Of a stretch of DNA of 64,000 nucleotides, positions 46,401 through 58,061 are shown one piece after another. The position numbers were made by a program, and so were the translations under genes. This DNA is from Pseudopyrenochaeta lycopersici (taxonomy: Eukaryota > Ascomycota > Dothideomycetes > Pleosporales > Pseudopyrenochaetaceae): contig NHZP01000020.1 in NCBI GenBank assembly GCA_003313425.1, forward strand, positions 868,001 to 932,000. Direction: 5' to 3'. Under the pieces are notes generated by a model, which made no database searches, was not told the origin of the DNA, and saw nothing but the letters and a program-made list of their open reading frames with translations. How positions within the stretch are numbered: position 1 is the first letter of the stretch; every line of letters starts with the position of its first letter.

Positions 46401-46995
46401 GTGCCGATGCACTTGGTGACCTGGTCACCTGGCCACTAAGGGCATCTCAGCTAGTTAGATGCAGCAGTTCAGATGCAGCAGTTCAGATGCAGCAGCTCAG
46501 GCCACAGCAGCTTAGGCCACAACAGCTCAGACTTCAAGGTAATTAAGCGAGATTAGCAGAAAAATAAGGATATAAGGAGGCAGGCAGGCGGAGAACATCT
46601 AAAAAAAAGAAGGAGATCCACATCGAAGGAACCATTAAAGAAACTAAGCAAAAAAAGGATCGAGGAATCTAAGCATTAACTATTAAAGAAACTAAGCAAA
46701 AAAAGGAACGATCTAAGGAAACCAAGCAGACGATCTAGAAAAATATCAAGAAAAGCATCTACTATCTAGGGGGAATATCTAAGGAACATCTAGAAGTAAT
46801 TAAGACAGTACAGACAGACAGACAGATACAGCTACTACAGTTTATTACCCCCCCCCCCCTATTATTGTTCATCCTTGTTTACCTACCTCCTACCTCTCAT
46901 CTCATCCTTGATGGGATGACTACCTAGCTGTGTTCAGTGTGCTCAAGGCTACCATCGACAGGGAGAAGTTGGCTGAGGCCTCTGTTCCTGCACAG
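46401..46995. other. GC-richer non-RIP island, possible LTR
   Basis: Starts TGTGCCGATGCACTTGG with the inverted pair GGTGACC/GGTCACC, and is full of CA/TG dinucleotides, unlike the sequences on both sides. It contains short tandem repeats, an (AGAC)n run near 46,810 and 12 C in a row (46,848-46,859). TG...CA ends could make it a roughly 595-bp LTR of the preceding gypsy gag-pol. No second copy in the window. Confidence 0.4.
46457..46530. repeat. Tandem repeat of about 14-15 bp
   Basis: AGATGCAGCAGTTC occurs three times with a small change in the third, followed by two related units AGGCCACAGCAGCTT and AGGCCACAACAGCTC. Confidence 0.8.
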
Positions 46996-46996
46996 T

Positions 46997-49900
46997 AATA
47001 TTAAGAGGCTAGTTGCTAGTAGTGCGAGCTATATAGCTAGATTTAAGAGATTAATTTCTTAAGGACATAGTATTAAGAACTAAGCGCTTGCGACGCAAAA
47101 AGAAGGAATATTAGGATAATTACAGAGAGATTTATTAAGAAGAAATTAAAGAAGATAACTTTATACTAATATAGGACTTAGCTAAAGACATTAATATATT
47201 AAGAGATAAGAAGCTTACAAGTAGATAGCTAGGACTATATAAAGTCTTTTATACTAACTAAAATAAAGGTAACTATTAACTTATAGACCTTAATAGTACG
47301 TAATTTAGAAATACTACCCTAAGATAGAGACTTAAACTATAGGTACTTTAAGATAAAAGTAAGGTTACTTAGGAGTATTAAGGTTATATAAAGCTATAGG
47401 ATCCTTTATTATAGGATGCTAAAGCTAACTTTTTACTACTACCTACTTAATCTAATAACTCTTAAGATAATAAGTTTATAGTTATTAAGAATCCTAACTA
47501 AGACGTAATTTAGTTATAAGAGAAAGAGAATAATCCTCCTATAAACTTAGATTTATCTAAAGATATAATATAGCTAACTACGCGTAGCTACCCTATTATT
47601 ATACTAAGATCTTTAACAGAGACTAAGAGATAATAATATGTTTAAATACCTAATTTAGAAATTAATTTTAACTTAGAAGATAAGCTTACTTAAGCCTAGG
47701 AGACGGGCTTTTATCTTAAAGCAGGGGAGGGGCTGTATTTCCTTTATTAAATCTTTGTATATTTTTATATATTTAGTATTATATACACGCAGCGCAACCT
47801 CCTAGATATATAAAAATAAGTTAAAATTAAACAAAATATTATTTAGAGTTACTAGGAGGTTAATCTCCTTACTGCGCGATTAAAAATAGTAGAGAAACTA
47901 GGGTGTTAAAGAATCTAGCTAATTAGCTAGATAACTTAATATCTGCGCTAATAGTAGTAATATAACTACAAGATTATAGAGCGATAAATTTAAAGATGCA
48001 GAATTAATTAAAGAAGGTAGAAGATAAGATAATTAATATTTTAAAGTGTAAAGGTAAGTTTATAGCTGCGTTTAGTAGTAAGATAAGACTTACTTAGGAA
48101 ATATTCCTAAGTAGCTAACTCTTAAGAGGACCTGCTATGCTAGCTAATTAGGTAACAGAAAGGAGTTAAAATAATAGTAACTTTACCTTTTACTATATTA
48201 ATAAGCCTTAGCAGGGCTTTTAAGTAAAGTTAGGGAGGGAAAGATACCCTCTACTACTTAAACCTCCTCTAAATCTTAAGCCTATAGTTAATCTTACAGA
48301 GCCTAAGTTTCTCTTTCTTACTTCCTATTACTATCTATTAAAACTTTCTAAGGTAGATATATAAGTGCCTGTTAAGTACAAACTTTAAGCAATATTACAG
48401 CCGCCTTAGACACCTAAATAGCTTAGGAAGCGTCCACCCCTACTATTAAATCTAAATCTTTAACTAACTACGACTATAATTAAGCCTGCGCTAATAGAGA
48501 TTATGTAATTTACTAGTAAAGAAGCTATTAAAGACTATAGAACTAAGCTTAAGCGTTATAGTAACGTTAAAGTACCTTAGTACGCAGGGATTATAGTAGA
48601 TACTTAGGTTTAAAGCTTACTGTAAGTCTCGCCTGTTAAATAGAAGGGTATAGTAGATAATTAGATAGTAGCCTTAGCGACTTACTTTAATAAGACTTTA
48701 ACACTTATTATTGCGACTAGAGAATTTCTAAAAAGAAGACTAAGCCTAATATTATAGTATAGAGGTATTACTGCTTTTAAGTAGTAATATCCTATACTTA
48801 AGGATATAGACACTTATAAGAAGAAGAGAAAAAAGGAGATAGAAAGCGCGTTTACTTATCTAGACGAATACTATTAGTATATACTAAAGTAGGTTCTTAT
48901 TCTATATTCTATTTAGGTAGTATACTTATACTCTAGCGTAACAGTAGTCTAATAGTTACTGCGCAGGACCTTACTAGATAACCTCGCTCTCTTCCTTAAT
49001 ATAGCTCTTTACTATTAATAATAATTTATAAGAAGGAGATAAGATAGATTTATTAATATTACTAACTAAGAAGAAGTACGTTAGTAGATAGCTAATATAC
49101 TTACTTAGATAAAGAAGTATTATAAGGATAGTAACGCTAAATTACGCAGCATTATTAATAAGTATAAGATACCTGCCTTTAAGGTTATAGCTAATAATAT
49201 AAACACGCGCTCTAGATAAGTGTACCTTAACTAGATATTCTAGATAGAGGTAATTAAATAGTATAGAAAGTAATTATATATAGAGATAAAGCTTCCTCTA
49301 AATATAACTATTCCGCCTAAGTAGCTATAAGAGAATTATTTTAGGTATTATAAGCAGACTAAGTTACATCTTCCTGCTGCTAGTAATAGTAAGAATAATT
49401 CTACAACTAAGGTTAGCGTCTAGACAAAAGCCTTAGCGATAACTGCCTCTAAACGTGCTAGAAGCTAAAGCCTTACTACTTTATTAAATATTAGAGGGTG
49501 CACGTAAGTTATTAAGCCTTCTAGTCTTAGTTACTAACGCATAAGTAAAGAATTTAGAAGTAATATCTAGAATAAGTTAGAGAAGCTAGGCGAGCCTTAA
49601 ATAGATAGGCTGTTTGTTACAGCTAAAAGCATTTAAGAAATCTAGCTAGAAGAATAACGTTTAAGAGGAAACAGGCGCACTTAATAATAAGTTAAGGTAG
49701 TAAAAGCCCTTTAAGAGAAATTCTGTCTTAGGCAGCATTAGAGATTTCCCTCTACGCAGCCTCTTACTCTAGATAAGATTCGCGTAAGAGACTTAGAGTT
49801 AGTAAGGTAGTTACATAAAGAGTTATAAATACTGCTAGTAACACTTAATAATAGTATTAACGTTTAAGACTTAATTAAAGAAGACATCTTGCTTAAAACT

Positions 49901-52195
49901 AGTATTACAGTAAAATCGCGTAAGAGATATAACTATATAAATAAACAGTCTACTCTAGTTAAGACAACCGCGTTGCTTATATCTAGGAAGTTAAATAATA
50001 GTAAGTGCGTCTAGCTAATTAATACCTAGTATTAAGAGTGTGTAAATTTTAGCACTCTTAAGGATAGGCAGAGTAGTTAGGTATTTAACTATCGCAAGGT
50101 GTGCTAGTAATACTACTATTACGTAGCTAGTAAGATAGGCCTACTTACTTAAAGCCTTAGCATTTTAAATATAGTTTAGCTACTTAAGATACTATACTAT
50201 TATTAGGATTAATAGGGCTAGCTTTAATTAGACCTAGTAACTTAAGTTCTGTTCTTAGCCTTATTTTAAGGAGACTATACGTATTAAGACCTAAAGAGCT
50301 ATTATTATTACTTAGTAAAAGTTTAAGTCTAAATTAACTAGAATAAAGTTACTAAGGCTCTTAATTAGGGAGTATATATTAAAGTATTTAAGGAGTATAG
50401 TAGCATTACCTATAACGCCTTTAGCTAGATTTTTAAAGATCCTAAGCTAGTCTTAATCCTTAATTAAAGTTTTAATATATACCTCTACTATACGTAGCTA
50501 ATTAATAGTAAGAGTAACTTTAGCTAGTGTTAGGTAATGTATTATTTGTTAATGCAGCAGCTTATGCAAGGTAACGTTAAATACTAGCTACTGTACGCAG
50601 TTTTGCGAAAAGAGCCTAACCTAATTTCCTACTCTTACTATACAAAATACACTAAGCCTAGGGATAGGACTTACTTCTATTACGTTAACTTAAATATCTC
50701 TAAGGCTATATACTTAGGCAGAGGCATAGATATTATCTAAGAAAGTGTCTCTTTTAATAATAAAGATAAAGATAACTATATGCAGATACTACGTAGCTTT
50801 TATAATATTATCTATAAGTACTAGAACTAGGAAGAAAACTTAAGACTTAAGAACTCTACTAGTTACATTAAGGGATAGGACGATAAGAGGGACTGGCTAG
50901 AGAGTTATAGTGTAAAATTCTCTAACGTTAAATAGTTTAGTCAGCCTTATAAGGCTAGTTACGTCTGTATCTCTAATCCTAGGCTGCCTTATAGATCTAC
51001 TAGGCCTGCAACTAAGTAATAACAAACTATCTTACCTTAGTTTATTAAGGTAGAAAAGGATATAACTACAATAGAGATTCCTGAGATAGGCTCCTATTAA
51101 GAGCTTACTACTACCTTTTAAAGCTTAACTACTGCGCTAAAGTTACCTTCTAGACACTTAAATTACTATAGCAGCGTTAAGTAGGCCTTTCCTAGAGATA
51201 TTATACTAGTATACTTATTAAACATTACTAAGGCTATAAACTATTAGCTAAGATAGGACTCTCTGCTAGTTTTAGAGGAACTAACTAACTTATTTATAGA
51301 TTAGCCTAACCTTAGTTTAATCTATTAATTTATTAAGGATACTAGGAAGGCTATAGTAAAGATAATTAAAGAGTATTAGGTTGTCTACTAGCATTATAAG
51401 AAGCTTACTTTTAAAGAAGATAAAGACCTTAGCGTACCTAATAAGTTATTCTTCTTAAATAAAAGTATAAATCTAGCTTAGGAAGCTAAGTAGTAGAAGT
51501 ATAATAAGCAGGTTAAACAACGCACTACCCTAGATAAGGTTCTTAAGGAGCTTTCTAATAATCCTAATAGTAAGGCTGCTAGAATGCTAGACAGGAAGGA
51601 GAAACTAAGGCGCCTGTCTATCTAAAGCGTAACTAAGTCTCTATAGACTTTAACTTATACTAGTTTACAAAGGTCGTTATTACAGTAACAGGCGCTAAGT
51701 TAATATTCGCCTAGTTAGTTACCTATAGGACCTCCTCTTACGCCTTCTCGTCCTAGGCAGGCGTAACCTAACATAAGCGCGTTAAATCTGCATATACTAT
51801 TACAGACTCCTTATTATAGCAAAAGAATTAAGAAGATTAAGAAGAAGAAGTAAAGCTTAACAGACTCTAATTAGCTAAGTACCTCTAGGTCGTGTAAAGG
51901 ATACTAGGACAATAGTATACTTACTAGCGTCTTTAATAATAAGGTTAAGGCGCGTTTTCTTTTATTTTTCCTACTATCTTTAGGAGACTTAACAATAAAG
52001 TGCGAGAGTTTATAAAGGAACCTGCACGATTACAAGGACTACTCCTCCTGCAGAAATGCAGCCTATACTACCTTCCCTTTATTCGTAGGGCAATAATTTC
52101 TTTCTTTCTTTTTTTCTTTCCTTTTTATAGTTCTCTTCTCCTCCTGCTAGTAGTTCTACTTACGAGGAGAAGGAATATTAAGCAGGAGTTATAAG
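46997..52195 (+). pseudogene. Very long unrecognised ORF relic (up to about 1,700 codons)
   Basis: If TAA/TAG are read through as Gln, long stretches of one plus-strand frame (frame of position 49,019) read as continuous protein, at least from about 48,900 to 52,190. Segments include NINTRSR, QPLTLDKIRVRDLELV, VFNYRKVC, YYYYVASKIGLLT, MYYLLMQQLMQGNVKYQLLY, IYLGRGIDII, DKRDWLESYSVKFSNV and RHLNYYSSVKQAFPRDIIL. The region 47,050-48,850 has the same texture (for example SRQLGLYKVFYTNQNKGNY) but with frame changes. I see no RT, integrase, DDE, tyrosine-recombinase or helicase motif. It lies directly before the polypurine tract of the 357-bp LTR, so it is probably part of that element. The stop at 52,192-52,194 is followed by the polypurine region. 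Function unknown. Confidence 0.5.
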
Positions 52196-52228
52196 CTTAA
52201 TAGGACTAAGCTCGAAGTAGGGGAGGTT

Positions 52229-52585
52229 TGTGCTGTTATACAGGGTACCTAGGCAATTAGGTAATAATAGGTTTCCTTTGTCAGCGAAATTTAATAATAA
52301 GACTTGGAGATGCACCAAACGTGATGCACTATGCACCACACTCCACGATAATTTACTTTAAAACTGAGATTTTACAAAGTAGCTAGTGCATTAGCTACGT
52401 TAATTCATGAGATTTCAGACCATTTTGTTTATTACTTTTAATCAGGCTCCATACTTACCTTCGTTTCTGGCAGACTGCACAGGCAGGGCTGCTCCTGTTA
52501 TTCACACGCGTTTGACTCTAACGTCACCTCTCATTCACAACACCAGAACTACGGGATTGTGCCGAACCACCTTGTTAACTCTACA
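52229..52585 (+). repeat. LTR copy 2, 357 bp
   Basis: Starts TGTGCTGTTATACAGGG, ends AACTCTACA; preceded by the purine tract AAGTAGGGGAGGTT. Confidence 0.85.
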
Positions 52586-52667
52586 CTAGTAGTTCTACTT
52601 ATAAGAAGAAAGAATAATAAGTAGGAGTTATAAGCTTAATAGGACTAAGCTTAAAGTAGAGGAGGTT

Positions 52668-53024
52668 TATACTATTATATAGGGTACCTAGGTAATTAGG
52701 TAATAATAGGTTTCCTTTATTAGTAAAATTTAGTAATAAGACTTAGAGATGCGAGAGATCTTAACATTATGCACTACACACTACAATAATTTACTTTAAA
52801 ACTAAGATTTTGCAAAGTAGCTAGTGCATTAGCTACGTTAATTTAATAAGATTTTAGACTATTTTGTTTATTACTTTTAATTAGGCTCTATACTTACCTT
52901 CGTTTCTGGCAGACTGCATAGACAAGGCTGCTCCTGTTATTCACGCACGTTTGATTCCAACGTTACCTCTCATTCACAACACTAGAACTGCGGGATTGTG
53001 CCGAACTACCTTGTTAACTCCACA
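52668..53024 (+). repeat. LTR copy 3, 357 bp
   Basis: Starts TATACTATTATATAGGG (G-to-A in TGTGC) and ends AACTCCACA; preceded by AAGTAGAGGAGGTT. Confidence 0.85.
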
Positions 53025-54020
53025 CTATTAAGCTTATAAAGTAGCTTAAGTATTTCTAAAGTTATATATATAAGTATTATAGTAAGGTAGACTAGTTATA
53101 CTAATATTCTAATATATATTTTATATACTCTTTCTCTAGGTAGCTTACTACTTATATCTATAGAGACTATAATAAAGTAATAACCCTCTTAGATATTCTT
53201 AGTAGCTTTAATTTAATAAAGCTAGTAAAAATATATAGTATTAACTACTAAGGCGCTTTTATAAGTATAATTATAGTAGCTATAGCCAAAGAGGCGTAAA
53301 ATAGTAATAGTAATTTACCTATAAACTTATATTTATTATAATACTACTTAAAAAGTACTCAGAATTATACTACAAAAACTATTTTTAATATTAATAGTAT
53401 TTACTACTTCCTTAGTAGCCTAAATATTACTTAATAAGGAATTAACTAGCTTACTAAGCTTTACTCTTTCCTAAACTTTAATATAAACATATATTTTAGC
53501 TTAAAAGTTCCTAACTATACTTTAATATAGAGACTTAGCTAAGAAGTATATTTTACTTTATAAGATTCCTTATTACTGCTTTAGCTTAGTAATTAGAATA
53601 GAATTACTTTTCCTTTATATTTTCTTTTCTAACTTCTACGTAGAAAGTATATATAAGTATACTACCTACTTATTACAGGCAAAAGACTAATCTCTTGCTA
53701 GCTGAGATTAAAGGCGTTATACACTGCAACACACCCCCTAGGCCTTACAGGATAGTTAAGACATAAATGTATCTTTCACAGAAAATCCTACTTTTACTCT
53801 CCCAGCTTTTCTATTAAGCTAGTTATAACCTTACTAAGGCGGCTGGTAGCTTTACGTGCGTAGCGCTTATTACTTAAGTAAGGTAGCTAGAGGCGCTGCC
53901 TAGCACTTTCTACCTTACTTATTAGGCGGCTAGCAGTAACAGCGTTGCGCTTAGTACCTAGCTAGGTGGCACGCGGGCGCAAAAACAGGCCGCACCGCGC
54001 GTCCGTGCCCCTGTAGCATT
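53025..54020. repeat. AT-rich relic with one GC-richer patch
   Basis: 53,025-53,670 is heavily RIP-mutated; its minus strand has a few helix-turn-helix-like readings that may be the N-terminal end of the Tc1 relic at 31,480-39,456. 53,690-54,010 is GC-richer (GGCACGCGGGCGCAAAAACAG region) and is probably the 5' leader or terminal region of the transposon that follows. No gene. Confidence 0.4.
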
Positions 54021-54029
54021 CTACACTTA

Positions 54030-55040
54030 AAAGCAGACGTATTTTAATTTAATAGAGTCTCTAAATAATAAGGTTAAGTAATAATCTTACTAGGTAGCGT
54101 TAACAGAAGGCACTATAGAAGCGAGGCAGGTAAGCGCTGTAGTAGGCCCTTACTTATCTTAAATAGATAGCTTAAGGAGATAGATAGGATTATAAAAGAT
54201 GTAGGTTTTAAAGTAAGAAAGCTATTATAGCTTAAGCTAGGATTTAAGGCTAGTATTAAAGGAGTCTTAGCATGTATAATCTCTTATATAATAATTAATA
54301 CTATAAGCTACTCTAAGTATATTATATACTAGAAAATATAGGTTAATAATAGTATAGCTGCTACTAGAACATCCTAGGCCTCTATTATGCTATAACGCTA
54401 CCCTAACGCTATAGACTAGTATTATATTAGGTTCTCTAATACGGTATACTAGGCTCTTAGCCTTTAAGGTAGTATCTATATTATCTATAAGCTAGGAGAA
54501 CGCTACTATAGTAATTATATCTAGTAATAAAATAAGCGGGAGCAAGACAACTATAAGCGCAACCTTAAGAAAGTGTATACCTAGGCAGCTATTAGCTATA
54601 ACTTTAAGTTAGCTCTTACCTTCTATAAGATCCTAAGTAATACTAATAGTAAGATAACGTAACACGCCTATATTAATTAGATCCTTAAGCCTGTAGTTAA
54701 GCCCTAGCTTAAATAAAGAGACGACTTTATACTTAAGGAGGATAGTAACTTAAGCTATAGCTTAGGCAAAAATAATATAGTATAGTAGTAGAAAGATCAC
54801 TATAAGCTTAAGAGTTACTTTAACTATTACTTTAGCCCTAATCTTACTCTTATAGAAAATTACTAGTAACTACCTAAGTAGTATATTAAGAAATTTCTAT
54901 ATTAGGATAAGAGAGATACACAAGAGCTTGCTTTTAAAGGATAGGAGAGGATAGGACAAGGCTTTATTAATAAGTGTATTAATTCTATACTAAATAGGCT
55001 GAGAGATTGCATTACAATAGATAGTTAAATAACTAGTTAG
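54030..55040 (+). pseudogene. Tc1/mariner-type transposase relic
   Basis: Plus-strand frame rich in TAA/TAG. Near 54,720-54,860 it reads DDFILKEDSNLSYSLGKNN followed by HYKLKSYFNYYFSPNLTLIENYQQLPKQY. The latter matches the SPDLxxIENxWxxxK motif that carries the last catalytic acid of fungal Tc1-type DDE transposases, with Glu kept and Trp lost. An upstream helix-turn-helix region is suggested at about 54,100-54,250. No terminal inverted repeats could be fixed. Dead. Confidence 0.65.
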
Positions 55041-55099
55041 TAACCTCGCGCGAGCGCGCTGTTTTAATAGCTGCAACACTAAAAACTAACCTGTATAGC

Positions 55100-58061
55100 G
55101 AAATCTATAACTTCACCTTGCGAGCATCATAGCTTGTTGAAATCTACTCTAAAAAGTGCGCAATTGTCCTCCTCTCTATAGTAATTTGTTGGTGTTGGGG
55201 GACGCCAAGGCATTTGCGGTGCGGCCTTTTTTTGATCCCGCGTGGGTGGCTCCACAGGAACTGTTAACCGTGCAGAGAGTATGTGCAGTCTTGGCACCCT
55301 CGCTAGCGGTCACCCACCCTTATAAAAATCCTTTAATCTTTTGCTGAGAGTGAGCACAGCGTTACCGGGCTCATAACTATAGAAGAAAAAGGAAGAGCTT
55401 AGCAACGGTTACCTAGGTAATCTATGAGATAGAATACTGTTTTATCTAGGAAGCTTAGGAGAGCTAGCTATATAAAGGAGAGCTGAGTACGGCCTATTAC
55501 AGGGGCCATTATACGGTAGGAGCGTGAGCAGCGTGTACGCGTGCGTGAGCGCGTACGTGCTTGCGCACTTGATCGCGCACGTGAGTCTACCTTCAGGTGT
55601 CTCCTGCGTGAGCTTGCCCATCAGCTTGCACGTGAGCGCGCACGTGAGCGCGCCCGTGAGCGCGCCCCGCCCGTGAATGCACACATAAGTACGTGTCTCT
55701 CCAGGGTAAGCTCCCACGTCAGCGCGCACGTGAGGCTACCGTACCCCAGCACGCCAGTCCATTACTATCTCAGGCTGTGTCCGGTATGCGGCTTTAGGTA
55801 GTTTGGCGCGTGATAAGCAACGAGCCCGTTTGTCTATGATTCCTACCCTGCGGAATCAGGAGAGGAAGGTAATGTATCCCGCAGATTTAAGGATAGCGTG
55901 CTGCATTAAGTAAGGGCGGCGCATCTGAAAGAAGAAGGTGCGTGGCTTATTGTTCCCCTTGTGGCGCCACTTCAATACAAAACCGTATCGCTGGATTTCT
56001 CTCGACCAATGAGTTGATGACAGCATAGAAACAATTCAAAGAAGAAGGAACGTTTTGGTGTGATGAAAGTAGCGGTTAGCTGAACGGAGAGGTAGCTCGA
56101 GGAACTAGAGGCCTCGCCGCTTTCACTTTCTTCGTGTCACACACAATCACGCCTCCCTAATACACATCTGTGGAGGTGATCGTAAGGGGAATTCAGATGC
56201 TTAAAATTGATACTAGTAATTATCTTTTTTAATGCGAATACTACTGCTTATTCGTTGCTAGACATGAGAACGCTACTCTCCGCAGCCTGCAATAACAACA
56301 CGCACTCTTAGCCCGAGTTGCTAGCAGTCCATACAATACAGTACCAGGGCTCTGTTCTGTATGTACCACTAAAGCTGCTGTATTGTACGACCGCACGACA
56401 AAGTCCAAAACGCCGGTACTGTACACTCGACGTACAAGGCGTACAATGCTTGCTGCACCCGGATTGGTATGTTAAGTATCGCATGGCTTGTTATGTGTTA
56501 GGCTTTTCAATATGCTGTTAGTCAACATCAACTGGCTGTCAGGGTCAGTGGACAGCAAGGGACGATTGAATCAGTGAAGCAGGGTAGAAGTATACTGTCG
56601 ACAAAGATAGACGAATTGCTACCAAACCTATAAGGGTCAGCCCTTCTACTTATAGCTCGCTCACCCTGGGCCGGAATGGGTCGAACTGACGCATACTGTA
56701 TGGTTGCAGATACTGGCCGCGCGATCTTCATCTCCCTATACGAGACTTTGGCCTCATTTCACTAGGTGAAAAGGATGTTTCGCCTTTTGTTAATTATACT
56801 GCTGAGCCATTACTAAAAGTCCTCCCATACAATATCATAACTAACTGAAATTCATAAAATGCCGTACAGTACAGCGATCTCTTACTACACATACTGCTTA
56901 AGAATCTGTATAGAACGTACAGCTACTAAGGTAGATAACCCCAGTGCTGCACGGACTATTAGTAACATTTTCTCATGCGTCCAAGCGGTTTACCATCGGT
57001 AAAAGGTTTAGACTGGGAAATGGCTGCTGGGTGCAGTGAATCCAGAGCTCGTATTGATAAACAATGATACACTAACGAAGTCTGTAATAGTGTTGGTACG
57101 GTGCCAGTTTTGATAAACGGCCCCATTCACTAAATCTCTTTCGATTCGGTAAATCCTACGGCAACATTATCTCGCCGTGCCCAACGCACAGTACGGATAC
57201 AGCTCGTAAAGCTTGCTGATAATGCCGCATACGCCCACATAGGCTGCATATTGTATTTGAAGTTGTTGAGCTTGGGTTGTCGCTCCGTAACTAGTGTGAA
57301 ACCTCCTCAATTACGGCTGTTGTACGTACTTAACGGGCGTAACACTATAACCCTATCGTATAGCGGAGTCCGATAGACACTAACAGGTGGTTCGAGCACT
57401 GGTACGACTGATAGATTCCCCAAAGGCATATTACTTGACGCTGATGTATTGCATAAACTCTGTTGTGTATCCTGAGTCCCGAAGCTGCCATCACAGCTGA
57501 GAAATTTCTTCAATAGCAAGTGCCTGGCTTTTGATACTAGACAATATAAGGTTAGCCTTCCCGTATAGTTTTCTGTGAATACCGGACCGAGCCGATTTTC
57601 TGGCGAGGTGGGCTGATTGGAGGGGCTAACGGTCCGAGCTCACCAGATTGTTCTGTTCCGCACGTTCTTGTTGACCGGTCTGATTGCTATATTGAGTATA
57701 GCTTAAACCACCTATGCCTATATGAGATCTCACAGCAGTAACCATAGGAACGTACGTAAGAATTTCATCTCGGGAGATGCACAAGGAAAAGCAACTACGG
57801 CCGAGCTACTCTTCTGACCGCCGACATAGCTCCGCAGAGCTTTCTGAGCCTTGGCATGAGCTTTTTTCGATACCAACGAGCTTGTTGTAACAGCCACTCT
57901 AGAAACGACCGTGGAAGGCCTGAATGGAGTGTGGAGCATAAAAGGCGTTGCGCCTGCAGTGTAAAGATGACGCAAATCACTATCATTCAGTCCTATCAAT
58001 TCTCCCAAACCCAAATTCCACAAACAAATTCAGTTCTATTGGCTACCAACGTCATCTCATC
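55100..58061. other. Ordinary-composition intergenic stretch without a supported gene
   Basis: Composition returns to normal at about 55,100. Apart from the GC-rich minisatellite there is no frame with a domain, start context or splice pattern I can defend, although several frames of 60-100 codons exist. The last 100 bp are the leader of the secreted-protein gene (pyrimidine-rich TCCTATCAATTCTCCC). Confidence 0.45.
55515..55740. repeat. GC-rich degenerate minisatellite (GCGCACGTGAGC)
   Basis: A 10-12-bp unit GCGC(A/C)CGTGAGC recurs many times between about 55,515 and 55,735, with CACGTG present repeatedly. Arg-rich frames across it (plus strand ALDRARESTF..., RERARERARERA) are products of the repeat. 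The copies vary, so this is not a recent expansion. Confidence 0.75.

Larger units (their letters stand above)
39457..53024 (+). mobile_element. LTR-element composite with 357-bp LTRs (13.6 kb)
   Basis: Three direct copies of a 357-bp LTR (39457-39813, 52229-52585, 52668-53024) open and close this block. The last two follow a purine-rich tract, so the element is in plus orientation. Between them lie a gypsy gag-pol (about 40,380-46,390), a GC-richer non-RIP island (46,401-46,995) and a very long unrecognised frame (about 46,997-52,195). The five bases outside (AGTAC on the left, CTATT on the right) do not match, so the block may be a rearranged or nested composite, not one insertion. Confidence 0.6.
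52147..53024 (+). repeat. Tandem duplication of element 3' end (2 x 439 bp)
   Basis: Unit 1 (52147-52585) and unit 2 (52586-53024) each consist of an 82-bp piece (CTAGTAGTTCTACTTA... to GGAGGTT, purine-rich end) and a 357-bp LTR. Unit 2 is more RIP-mutated in its first half than unit 1. Confidence 0.88.

Noticed and set aside
31420..55100. Starship-type giant element (captain tyrosine recombinase plus cargo)
   Set aside because: No DUF3435-like recombinase or R..H-R-Y pattern was found at a border, and the block is explained by LTR and Tc1 elements except for the unidentified long frame.
55541..55801. 86-codon Arg-rich ORF on the plus strand
   Set aside because: It is the translation of the GCGCACGTGAGC repeat, open in both directions because of the repeat period.
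57730..58023. 97-codon minus-strand ORF overlapping the leader of the secreted-protein gene
   Set aside because: No domain, no supportive start context, and it lies in the probable promoter of the plus-strand gene.
57948..58061. Longer N-terminus for the small secreted protein
   Set aside because: It would place the signal peptide about 38 residues inside the protein.
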